Shown: positions 1 to 5,311, counted from the first letter of the stretch. The stretch: DNA of 8,057 nucleotides from CAZSXS01 sp964611385 (GCA_964611385.1 CAZSXS010000118.1:1-8057), one strand, 5' to 3'. Notes: generated by a model from the letters alone, not told the origin. Made by a program: numbers and translations.

Positions 1-88
1 GCGGTATTTTTTCGGATGCGGGGACTGTAATATAATCCATTGGTATAATTTTGATAGTACTTATCTTTTTTATAATTGGTGGTTAGAA
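1..88 (+). other. Sequence upstream of mnhG, possibly the end of an upstream gene
   Basis: The window begins inside or just after an upstream gene that cannot be named. Frame 1 reads AVFFRMRGL and stops at 28-30. Frame 3 reads a few residues, stops at 33-35, and then gives an uninterrupted hydrophobic stretch (SIGIILIVLIFFIIGG) ending at a TAG at 84-86, two bases before the mnhG start. mnhF is the expected neighbour in Mrp clusters, so either frame could carry its tail, but no diagnostic MrpF residues are visible. T-rich DNA gives hydrophobic peptides by chance, so this is only a possibility. Confidence 0.25.
21..49 (+). promoter_or_regulatory. Candidate extended -10 promoter for the antiporter operon
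   Basis: Positions 41-49 read TGGTATAAT, a perfect extended -10 element. The best -35 at 17-bp spacing is GGGACT (21-26), only three of six matches, which an extended -10 can tolerate. Two more perfect TATAAT hexamers lie at 31-36 and 71-76. A start near 56 would leave a leader of about 33 nt before mnhG. The DNA is AT-rich, and in most Mrp operons mnhG is internal, so this may be chance or a secondary promoter. Confidence 0.35.
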
Positions 89-532
89 ATGAAAATAATC
101 GGAGAAGCATTTATAGCCCTTGGCGTTGTTTTTATGGCTTTCGGCGTTTTTTCCATGGCTAGGCTTTCTTTTTATAAAAGGGTTTTGGTTTCCTCCTTGT
201 TGGATTCGGCTGGCTTTTTAACTGTGGCTATCGGTGTCTGTATCTTGGGCGGCTTTACCTACTTTACCCTGAAGGTTTTGATCTTGGTAGCCTTGGCTTT
301 GGTTATCAACCCCTTAACCACCCATAAAATTGCTCGCTCTGCCTGGCTTTCCGGCTACAGAGAAAGCCGAATTGAAGACCCATCAGGGAGTCAAAGTAAT
401 CAAGGTAGTCAAAGCAATCAAGGTAATCAAATCAGTCAAGGTAATCAAAGTAATCAAAGCAGTCATGAAACTAAAATCAGTCAAAGGAATCCGCTGCCAC
501 AAGGCAAAGAAAAGCAGAAGGAGGGTGAGTAG
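89..532 (+). CDS. mnhG: Mrp/Mbh antiporter subunit G (MnhG/MbhC-like)
   Basis: Small membrane subunit of a multisubunit cation/proton antiporter. The 147 residues hold three hydrophobic segments (about 5-24, 40-56 and 59-74) followed by NPLTTHKIARSA (74-85), the typical MrpG end of TM3 (N-P-x-T/S-x-H-x-I/L-A-R-A/S-A). From about residue 95 the protein departs from the family: a hydrophilic tail of about 50 residues rich in Ser, Gln, Asn and Gly, built from three-residue repeats (SQS, NQG, NQS), ending in a Lys/Glu-rich stretch. MrpG proteins usually stop near 90-125 residues. The Shine-Dalgarno is weak (GGTGG at 78-82). The stop lies two bases before the next gene, consistent with translational coupling. 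The family call is secure; which cation is moved cannot be read from the sequence. Confidence 0.88.
   Translation: MKIIGEAFIALGVVFMAFGVFSMARLSFYKRVLVSSLLDSAGFLTVAIGVCILGGFTYFTLKVLILVALALVINPLTTHKIARSAWLSGYRESRIEDPSGSQSNQGSQSNQGNQISQGNQSNQSSHETKISQRNPLPQGKEKQKEGE
389..469 (+). repeat. 9-bp in-frame tandem repeat encoding the Gln/Asn/Ser tail of MnhG
   Basis: Eight successive 9-bp units of consensus ARTCAARGY run from 389 to 460, with a ninth decayed unit (AGTCATGAA) to 469. The period is a multiple of three and the phase matches mnhG codons, so every unit adds three residues (S/N-Q-S/G or close). Changes in copy number would lengthen or shorten the tail without a frameshift. A short related piece recurs near 477-486. 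Confidence 0.9.
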
Positions 533-534
533 GT

Positions 535-1023
535 ATGCTTGAAATTGCTTTGATCGGGCTGATCATCCTATCCTTGCTCATCGTATTCGAAAATAACATC
601 AGGCGAACGGTTGTATATGCGTCCGCCTTTTCTGTATTGATCTCCTTCGCTTACTTTCTTTTGGCGGCCCCAGATGTGGCCCTAGCAGAAATCATCATCG
701 GAAGCACCCTGTCTACCATTATTCTTCTGGTCGCCATCAAAAAATACCGGCTATTTACCGTGTATCTGGTAAGCTCGAAAGAGCCTTCTCGAAAGAATCG
801 TGAACAAACGTTGCTGCAACAAATGGAGCGGATCATCTTAAAGCATGAATTACAGCTTCAAGTCATCAGAACTCACGAAAAGGTAGCTGACATCAAAACA
901 GAGCACGCCTATGACTTAATCGTAGAAGAAGAAAAAGAGACTTATATCCTGCATGGCGTTGAAAATTCTTACCTTGTTAATGAGTTAAAGGAGGTTCTTA
1001 CGAATAAAGGGGGAACTCCGTGA
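535..1023 (+). CDS. Antiporter subunit MbhD-like (DUF4040 domain) with extra soluble tail
   Basis: Membrane subunit corresponding to MbhD of membrane-bound hydrogenases and to part of the C-terminal region of MrpA. Residues 1-70 form three transmembrane segments (about 3-19, 27-44 and 49-68) with the signature APDVALAE at 45-52 and the following IIIG, the most conserved part of this domain. Residues 70-162 are hydrophilic: a basic stretch after TM3, a probable helix (about 88-112) and a mixed segment containing YDLIVEEEK and YILHGVENSYL. This tail is absent from minimal MbhD proteins of about 90-100 residues, and I do not recognise its fold. A near-perfect ribosome binding site AAGGAGGG (518-525) stands 9 nt before the ATG, overlapping the end of mnhG. 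The stop overlaps the next start by one base (TGATG). Confidence 0.85.
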   Translation: MLEIALIGLIILSLLIVFENNIRRTVVYASAFSVLISFAYFLLAAPDVALAEIIIGSTLSTIILLVAIKKYRLFTVYLVSSKEPSRKNREQTLLQQMERIILKHELQLQVIRTHEKVADIKTEHAYDLIVEEEKETYILHGVENSYLVNELKEVLTNKGGTP

Positions 1024-1688
1024 TGACGGATAAGACTTTTTTAAGAAGATTTTTGGAATTTGGCTTTGTCAGCCTGATCGGTCTATTGTTCAGCTTTGCC
1101 GCAGATTTGGGAAGTACTCGGAATACCTTGATGCAGCTTTACTTGGACTCGAAAAGCCACTTGAATGTGGTTACGGAAATTTACCTGGATTATCGTATTT
1201 TTGATACCATGCTGGAATCCCTGCTGCTTTTGGTCTCTGTAATTGCCGTCGTCCAGTTTTCTAACCTATCTGCCCATGAGTACTTGGTGAAAGAGCAAGT
1301 CTTAATCAAGGTCAAAAATTCTTCGCAAATTATGGAAACCGTACTTTCTCTGCTTTTTCCCTTTATGCTGGTTTTTGGGCTCTATGTGGTCTTGAACGGC
1401 TCCCTTAGCCCCGGCGGGGGCTTTCAGGGTGGGGCTATTTTTGCCGCTATTTTCATGTGCCGCCATCTGGTGGACAGAAAAAAAGCGGTGGACACCAGGC
1501 CCCTCGCTAAGTATGAAAAACTTATTTTTCTCTTTATCCTTACCACGATTTCCTTCTTTATTTTGTTTCGAGCCTCTTTTTTGCCCTATCGGGAAGGTTA
1601 TTTTCTGTTCATGAACCTCTTAATCAGCTTGAAAGTGCTTTTGGGACTGATCATTATTTTTTATCGCTTTATTTACCGGGGAGAATAG
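1023..1688 (+). CDS. mnhB: Antiporter subunit: MbhE-like domain fused to MnhB/MrpB
   Basis: A 221-residue membrane protein made of two parts that are separate in the Mbh complex. The N-terminal half has TM segments at about 13-27 and 62-79 around NVVTEIYLDYR (48-58) and FDTMLE (60-65), which match the MbhE / MrpA C-terminal pattern (N-V-V-x-x-I/L-V/L-D-Y/F-R-x-F-D-T-x-x-E). The C-terminal half has about four TM segments from 105 to 213 and PGGGFQGG (130-137), the hallmark of MrpB/MnhB. It is therefore a fusion equivalent to MbhE plus MbhF. ATG at 1023 is chosen because AAAGGGGG at 1006-1013 sits 9 nt upstream; GTG at 1020 is in frame and would add one residue. It belongs to the same cotranscribed set as its neighbours. 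Confidence 0.87.
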   Translation: MTDKTFLRRFLEFGFVSLIGLLFSFAADLGSTRNTLMQLYLDSKSHLNVVTEIYLDYRIFDTMLESLLLLVSVIAVVQFSNLSAHEYLVKEQVLIKVKNSSQIMETVLSLLFPFMLVFGLYVVLNGSLSPGGGFQGGAIFAAIFMCRHLVDRKKAVDTRPLAKYEKLIFLFILTTISFFILFRASFLPYREGYFLFMNLLISLKVLLGLIIIFYRFIYRGE

Positions 1689-1697
1689 GAGGCTGCT

Positions 1698-2057
1698 ATG
1701 TATAATCTGCCGGAGCTTTGCGGAATGTTTTTATTTTTTGTCGGCTTGTATGGACTCATCTCCAGACGAAACATCATCAAGACCATCCTTTCTTTAAGCG
1801 TTATGGAAACAGGACTGATCCTTTTCTTTCTTTCCATCAATCATCAAAAAGGCCAGGTGCCTCCCATCAATGTAGCTACCCTTAGTGAGACTCCCGCCGC
1901 CGACCCAGTGGTACAAGCCCTCATGATCACAACCATCATCATTGGTGTCGCTGTTACAGCGGTTTCCCTGTCCATGTTTATTTCTATGTATCACAAGTAC
2001 GGTACCACGAACTGGCTCAAAGCCATGAAGGAAAGAAAAATGGAGTATGACCAATGA
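1698..2057 (+). CDS. mnhC: Antiporter subunit C (MnhC, NuoK-like)
   Basis: NuoK-type subunit of the antiporter, 119 residues, three transmembrane helices (about 8-22, 29-47 and 72-96). The family signature DPVVQALMITTIIIG (69-83) is intact (MrpC pattern D-P-x-x-Q-A-L-x-x-T-x-I-V/I-I). TM2 carries an acidic residue, Glu37, in SVMETGLILFF, in a position comparable to the conserved glutamate of NuoK; the correspondence is inferred by eye. The C-terminus is a basic hydrophilic tail. The ribosome binding site AGGAGG (1687-1692) overlaps the stop codon of the preceding gene and sits 5 nt before the ATG. The last five codons and the stop lie in the first copy of a 16-bp duplication that also forms the mnhD start. 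Confidence 0.9.
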   Translation: MYNLPELCGMFLFFVGLYGLISRRNIIKTILSLSVMETGLILFFLSINHQKGQVPPINVATLSETPAADPVVQALMITTIIIGVAVTAVSLSMFISMYHKYGTTNWLKAMKERKMEYDQ

Positions 2058-2073
2058 GGAGTATGACCCATGA
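2042..2073 (+). repeat. 16-bp tandem duplication spanning the mnhC stop and mnhD start
   Basis: Positions 2042-2057 (GGAGTATGACCAATGA) and 2058-2073 (GGAGTATGACCCATGA) are adjacent and differ at one base. The first copy ends mnhC (TGA 2055-2057). The second supplies the GGAG Shine-Dalgarno and the ATG (2070) of mnhD. With a single copy, mnhC would end in an ATGA overlap with mnhD, the usual coupled arrangement, so the duplication appears to have opened a 12-bp gap. Confidence 0.9.
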
Positions 2074-3692
2074 GAATTTATTTTTTTATCGTGATCCCGA
2101 TCTTGATTTCTCTTTTGCTTTATGTCTGCCCTCTAAAAATTTCTCGGATTCCCGCTCTGGTATTACAGTTTTTTCTGTTGGTGGCCTCTTTTGTTAATTT
2201 CTATGACGTTGCCAAAAACGGTGTTGTTTATTACACGACCGGCGGGCAGGGGATTTTGGGCATCAGTTTGTATTTTGACAAGACGGCTTCTGTTTTTTTA
2301 ATGCTGACGACACTGATCTTCTTTTGTGCGCTTCTCTATACCCTTTCTACTGATGCCCTGAACAAGATGTTTGTCTTCCTGATGGTGATTTTGGAATCCC
2401 TGATTATCATTGGCTTCTCCTCGGGCGACCTTTTTAATCTTTTTGTTGTTATTGAAGTCGCTACGATCATCTGCGCCACGCTTATTATGTTTAACCGTGA
2501 GAAGCGTTCCATTTACGATGGTCTTCTTTATTTACTGACAAACATCGTGGGGATGCAATTTTTTCTTTTTGGTATTGGCATGATTTATAAAAAATGCGGT
2601 GTGTTGAGCCTTTTCGATTTGGAAGAGGCCATCCTCAGCGACCCAAAAGGCTGGCTCCTTCCCTATGCCTTGCTGATGACCGGCATCGGTTTGAAGGCTG
2701 CCATGGCTCCGGTCATGTGGTGGCTCCCAAAAGCTCATGGTACACCCGGTGCGCCTTCTGTCGTATCCGCCATGCTTTCGGGGCTGTATGTCAAGCTTGG
2801 AATCTATCTGTTCATCCGAATGCGGGGAATCTTTTTCAGCGCTGTGAATATGGACAGCCTTTTTCTGGGGATTGCCGTTCTTACGGGTGTCACTGGGATC
2901 GTCTTTGCCATCACCCAAAGCCAGTTAAAGCTCATATTGGCCTACCATACGGTATCCCAAATGGGTCTTGTGCTTATTGGCATTTGCCTAGATAACAAGT
3001 ACGCTTATGGCGGGGCCATGCTACACATCGTCAACCATGCCCTTTTTAAGTCCCTACTGTTTTTGTGCGCCGGGATGATCATGGATGTTTTCAAAACAGG
3101 TAATGTGTATCAAATTCATGGGGTCTTTAAGCGGCTACCTTTGGTGGCGGTTGCGGTTATATTTGGGGTTTTGGGCATTACGGGGGCGCCTTTCTTTAAC
3201 GGCAGCATTTCCAAATATTTTATCACCCTGGGAAGCAAAGGGCTTTGGGCTGAATTTGCACTTTTGTTGATCAACTTGGGTACGGTGGTTTCTTTTACGA
3301 AGCTTATTTTTATGCTGCCGGAACCAAAGAGTAGCGTGAAAGGCACTCTGGTGCAATCTGGAGTAGGGACTCAGGTAAAAATCAGCGTTTCAAAGGCCAT
3401 TGTCTTGATCCTCTTATCTAGTCTTTGCTTGTTGACGGGTTTGTTGGGGGAGGAATTGAGTTATCTGCTGTTTGACTTACCCATCAAGGTTTCTCTTTTT
3501 GGTTACATACAAAAAAGCCTATTGTGGATAGGCTTTTGCTTGGTAGGTTTCTTGACGGCCAGGCTGTTGACGAAGGTCAAAGTGATCAAGAAAGGGATTT
3601 ATTTTGAGCTTTCTTTTAATGCGATTGTGGCGATGTTGGTGGGGTTTTTTGCGATTATTGTATCGGCGGGGCTTTTTTACTACAAGCTTTAG
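2070..3692 (+). CDS. mnhD: Antiporter subunit D (MnhD/MbhH-like, NuoL/M/N family)
   Basis: Large proton/cation-translocating subunit of the antiporter, 540 residues and about 14 transmembrane helices, the normal size for MnhD. The residues used for ion transfer in the NuoL/M/N family are visible: Glu129 in LFNLFVVIEVATI (TM5), Lys209 in TGIGLKAAMAP (TM7), Lys221 and His223 in WWLPKAHGTPGAPS, Lys242 in GLYVKLGIY, His293 in AYHTVSQMG, His319, His323 and Lys327 in MLHIVNHALFKSLLFL, and Lys411 in SFTKLIF (TM12). The start uses the GAGGAG at 2056-2061. It is the last antiporter gene in the window and the only large antiporter-like subunit seen. No plus-strand terminator with a T-run was found after its stop. 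Its 3' end contains a hairpin better suited to ending minus-strand transcripts. NuoN is an alternative label, but the neighbours favour MnhD. Confidence 0.92.
   Translation: MRIYFFIVIPILISLLLYVCPLKISRIPALVLQFFLLVASFVNFYDVAKNGVVYYTTGGQGILGISLYFDKTASVFLMLTTLIFFCALLYTLSTDALNKMFVFLMVILESLIIIGFSSGDLFNLFVVIEVATIICATLIMFNREKRSIYDGLLYLLTNIVGMQFFLFGIGMIYKKCGVLSLFDLEEAILSDPKGWLLPYALLMTGIGLKAAMAPVMWWLPKAHGTPGAPSVVSAMLSGLYVKLGIYLFIRMRGIFFSAVNMDSLFLGIAVLTGVTGIVFAITQSQLKLILAYHTVSQMGLVLIGICLDNKYAYGGAMLHIVNHALFKSLLFLCAGMIMDVFKTGNVYQIHGVFKRLPLVAVAVIFGVLGITGAPFFNGSISKYFITLGSKGLWAEFALLLINLGTVVSFTKLIFMLPEPKSSVKGTLVQSGVGTQVKISVSKAIVLILLSSLCLLTGLLGEELSYLLFDLPIKVSLFGYIQKSLLWIGFCLVGFLTARLLTKVKVIKKGIYFELSFNAIVAMLVGFFAIIVSAGLFYYKL
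3511..3537 (-). terminator. Terminator-like hairpin inside mnhD, best on the minus strand
   Basis: GCCTAT (3517-3522) and ATAGGC (3528-3533) pair around a 5-nt loop and are flanked by A6 (3511-3516) and T4 (3534-3537), giving a 10-bp stem when the A/T flanks pair. Read on the minus strand the stem is followed by six T residues, a good intrinsic terminator; on the plus strand only four T follow. It lies in mnhD codons 482-490, about 550 nt beyond the stop of the convergent aminopeptidase gene, and no other minus-strand terminator is seen between them. Confidence 0.5.
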
Positions 3693-3753
3693 AAATGAAT
3701 GTTTAGTTGGCATGATAATGCGACGAATTAAGTATCTGGCGGGTTCAAGTCCA

Positions 3754-3855
3754 GCGAGGGAAGGGACACCACCCTTACTCCACCCCACCGACTCGTTGGC
3801 GGGGGCCCCAGAGGTGCTGGGCGCAAGCCGTTTCGGGCGGTATCCCTTCCCACGC
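3754..3855 (+). ncRNA. Possible structured RNA: 17-bp imperfect stem enclosing hairpins
   Basis: Positions 3754-3770 pair with 3839-3855 at 15 of 17 places, including an uninterrupted nine-pair GGGAAGGGA/TCCCTTCCC core. The 68-nt interior folds further: CCCC-A-CCGA/TTGG-C-GGGG with a CTCG loop (3783-3804), then GCCC-AG against CTGGGC with one bulged C (3805-3822), then a short GCC/GGC hairpin (3827-3838). The result is a multibranched fold. No T-run follows on either strand, so it is not a simple terminator. I do not recognise a known RNA class, and the strand given is arbitrary because the inverted repeat folds from both. Confidence 0.35.
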
Positions 3856-3911
3856 TTCATCGAACCGCTCTGTGGCTACGGTGGTTGGTTGTAGCGTAGT
3901 GGTATCATTCT

Positions 3912-4080
3912 GGTCATCCGGGATCCGTAGCTCAACGTCTGTACGGCCATCCCAATTCAGGGTTTCCTGTTCGCAGCCCAGCATCTGTGTAGTCATCCTT
4001 GCCCAGGGCATCCTGTTCGTAGCCCAGCATTTGTAGGGCGTCAGGGGCCAAGGCTTCCTGTTGTAGGCCACGTAGCCCGG
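3912..4080. repeat. Degenerate tandem array with a 46-bp period
   Basis: The anchor CGTAGC/CGCAGC occurs at 3926, 3972 and 4018, exactly 46 bp apart, and a shifted partial copy is near 4062. The best pair, 3965-3988 and 4011-4034, matches at 22 of 24 bases. The leftmost copy (about 3912-3946) and the rightmost (4056-4080) are more decayed. Because 46 is not a multiple of three, units fall in different frames, arguing against a protein repeat. There are no conserved repeats with unique equal-length spacers, so it is not a CRISPR array. Confidence 0.7.
3920..3953 (+). other. Strong hairpin in the first 46-bp repeat unit
   Basis: GGGAT (3920-3924) pairs with ATCCC (3949-3953), and inside it CCGTA (3925-3929) pairs with TACGG (3942-3946). 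Only a two-base CC bulge at 3947-3948 interrupts ten base pairs, and the loop is 12 nt. The other repeat units do not keep this pairing. No T-run follows. Confidence 0.5.
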
Positions 4081-4083
4081 CGC

Positions 4084-5202
4084 CTATCCGATCAAATTTT
4101 CGGGATTCAAGCCTTTGAGTTCTGGCAGTACGAACAAGCCATCTTTACGGATTAGGACATTATCAAAGTAGATTTCGCCGCCGCCATACGCTTGGGTTTG
4201 GATGAAGACCAGATCCCAGTGTATGGCGCTTTCATTTCCGTTATTGGCTTCTTTATAGCAGGCGCCGGGGGTAAAGTGGAAGGAGCCCATGATTTTTTCG
4301 TCAAAGAGGGTATCCATCATGGGGCTGGTAATGTAGGGATTGACCCCGATAGCAAATTCACCGATATAGCGGGCACCCTCGTCTGTGTCCAGAATTTTAT
4401 TGACAAGCTCTGTATTGTTCGCCGTGGCATTGACGATCTTTCCATCCTTAAATTCAAAACGGATATCGGTAAAGGTAAAGCCTCTGTTATCGGAGGGTGT
4501 ATTGAAACTGATCACACCGTTTACAGAATTTTTAACCGGGGCCGTAAAGATCTCACCGTCTGGAATGTTCCGGTCGCCGTCGCACTTGACGGCCGGGATA
4601 TCTTTTATCGAAAAGCTCAAATCCGTGTCCTTTCCGGTCAGTCGAACCCGATCGGTCTTGTTCATCAGCTCCACCAAAGGATTCATAGCATTAGACATCT
4701 TTCGATAATCCAGGGTACAGACATTATAATAAAACTCCTCAAAAGCCTCTGTGCTCTGCTTGGCCATCTGCGCCATATTGGGCGTAGGGAAACGCAAAAC
4801 CACCCATTTCGTGTTTGGGATGCGAATCCCAAAGTGAACCGGCTTATGATAGAGTCTAGAAACCAAATCTTGCTTTTCTGGGGGCACATCGGAAAGCTCG
4901 CTGACATTATTGGTGGCGGATATACGCATATAGGCATCCATAGCCTTCATCCGGTTGCTGCCCCACTCCGCCATAAGCTGAAGTTGTTCCTCACTAATCT
5001 CGCGATACAAAAGCCGCTCGGTACTTTCGGATGAAAAGTCCACAAAGGGCAGAGCGCCCACGCGGTACACCTCTTTCACCACTTCATTGACCAAAGGGAT
5101 AGAGCCCTGTCCCTTGGCTTCGATCAATATTTTCTCACCCTTCTTTAAGGCACACGAATAATTTACAAGTGTTTCTGCTAATTTTTTATTTCGAATATCC
5201 AT
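4084..5202 (-). CDS. M29-family metallo-aminopeptidase (AmpS/AmpT-like)
   Basis: Cytoplasmic two-metal aminopeptidase that removes N-terminal residues from peptides, 372 residues, no signal peptide. The N-terminal domain holds the usual LAETLVNYSCALKKGE opening. The six residues expected for the M29 active site can be placed: Glu217 (IPDGEIFT), Glu282 (IGEFAIG), His309 (GSFHFTPG), Tyr316 (ACY), and His328 and Asp330 (SAIHWDLV). The protein is somewhat shorter than the roughly 400-residue thermophilic and staphylococcal enzymes, partly because only 12 residues separate the Tyr from the His. The C-terminus (IYFDNVLIRKDGLFVLPEL) looks complete. AAGGAGG (complement of 5209-5215) sits 6 nt before the ATG. 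It is divergent from the oxidoreductase gene and convergent with mnhD. No terminator is seen directly after its stop; the first good one is inside mnhD. Confidence 0.93.
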   Translation of the reverse strand: MDIRNKKLAETLVNYSCALKKGEKILIEAKGQGSIPLVNEVVKEVYRVGALPFVDFSSESTERLLYREISEEQLQLMAEWGSNRMKAMDAYMRISATNNVSELSDVPPEKQDLVSRLYHKPVHFGIRIPNTKWVVLRFPTPNMAQMAKQSTEAFEEFYYNVCTLDYRKMSNAMNPLVELMNKTDRVRLTGKDTDLSFSIKDIPAVKCDGDRNIPDGEIFTAPVKNSVNGVISFNTPSDNRGFTFTDIRFEFKDGKIVNATANNTELVNKILDTDEGARYIGEFAIGVNPYITSPMMDTLFDEKIMGSFHFTPGACYKEANNGNESAIHWDLVFIQTQAYGGGEIYFDNVLIRKDGLFVLPELKGLNPENLIG

Positions 5203-5260
5203 TTTCTTCCTCCTTAGATTCTGTGCTTGTAATTATTATTGTTCATATTTGTAGGCTTAT

Positions 5261-5274
5261 ACAATACCAATTGT
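5261..5274. promoter_or_regulatory. Small inverted repeat at the predicted aminopeptidase transcription start
   Basis: ACAAT-ACCA-ATTGT, two perfect 5-bp arms around 4 bp, lies just downstream of the start predicted from the minus-strand promoter (near 5276). That position suits a repressor site, but an AT-rich 5-bp dyad is common by chance. Confidence 0.25.
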
Positions 5275-5282
5275 TTCCTCTG

Positions 5283-5311
5283 ATTATACTGCTTTCTTTA
5301 TGAGCTGTAAA
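5283..5311 (-). promoter_or_regulatory. Sigma-A promoter for the aminopeptidase gene
   Basis: Read on the minus strand, TTTACA (complement of 5306-5311) is followed after exactly 17 bp by TATAAT (complement of 5283-5288). This is five of six and six of six consensus bases at the ideal spacing. Transcription would start near 5276, leaving a leader of about 73 nt before the ATG at 5202. Confidence 0.75.

Larger units (their letters stand above)
3733..4083. other. GC-rich, gene-free island between convergent genes
   Basis: The 391 bases after mnhD (3693-4083) contain no credible gene. From about 3735 the composition changes sharply: by hand count 97 of 150 bases in 3751-3900 are G or C (65%) and 104 of 180 in 3901-4080 (58%), against visibly AT-richer flanking genes. 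It holds a compound stem-loop (3754-3855), a second hairpin (3920-3953) and a degenerate 46-bp-period array (3912-4080). The six-frame translations are low-quality and the 46-bp period breaks any reading frame, so coding is unlikely. Possible readings are a structured RNA transcribed from either flanking gene, a remnant mobile repeat, or foreign DNA. None can be chosen from sequence alone. Confidence 0.6.

Noticed and set aside
330..542. A Lys/Val-rich 70-residue frame overlapping mnhG
   Set aside because: It is the shifted reading of the 9-bp repeats, with no ribosome binding site or family features.
3700..3775. A complete tRNA gene around the GTTCAAGTCC sequence
   Set aside because: Only the T-arm resembles a tRNA. 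The acceptor stem has no 5' partner, the anticodon stem does not pair, and CCA is not at the required distance.
3604..3894. A 96-residue plus-strand reading frame over the end of mnhD and the island
   Set aside because: It overlaps mnhD out of frame, has no ribosome binding site, and its composition follows GC-rich noncoding DNA.
3775..4071. A 98-residue minus-strand reading frame in the island
   Set aside because: No Shine-Dalgarno is seen, it runs through the 46-bp repeats whose period breaks frame, and it has no recognisable motif.
3912..4080. A CRISPR array
   Set aside because: Units are contiguous and degenerate, without identical repeats separated by unique spacers, and there are no cas genes.
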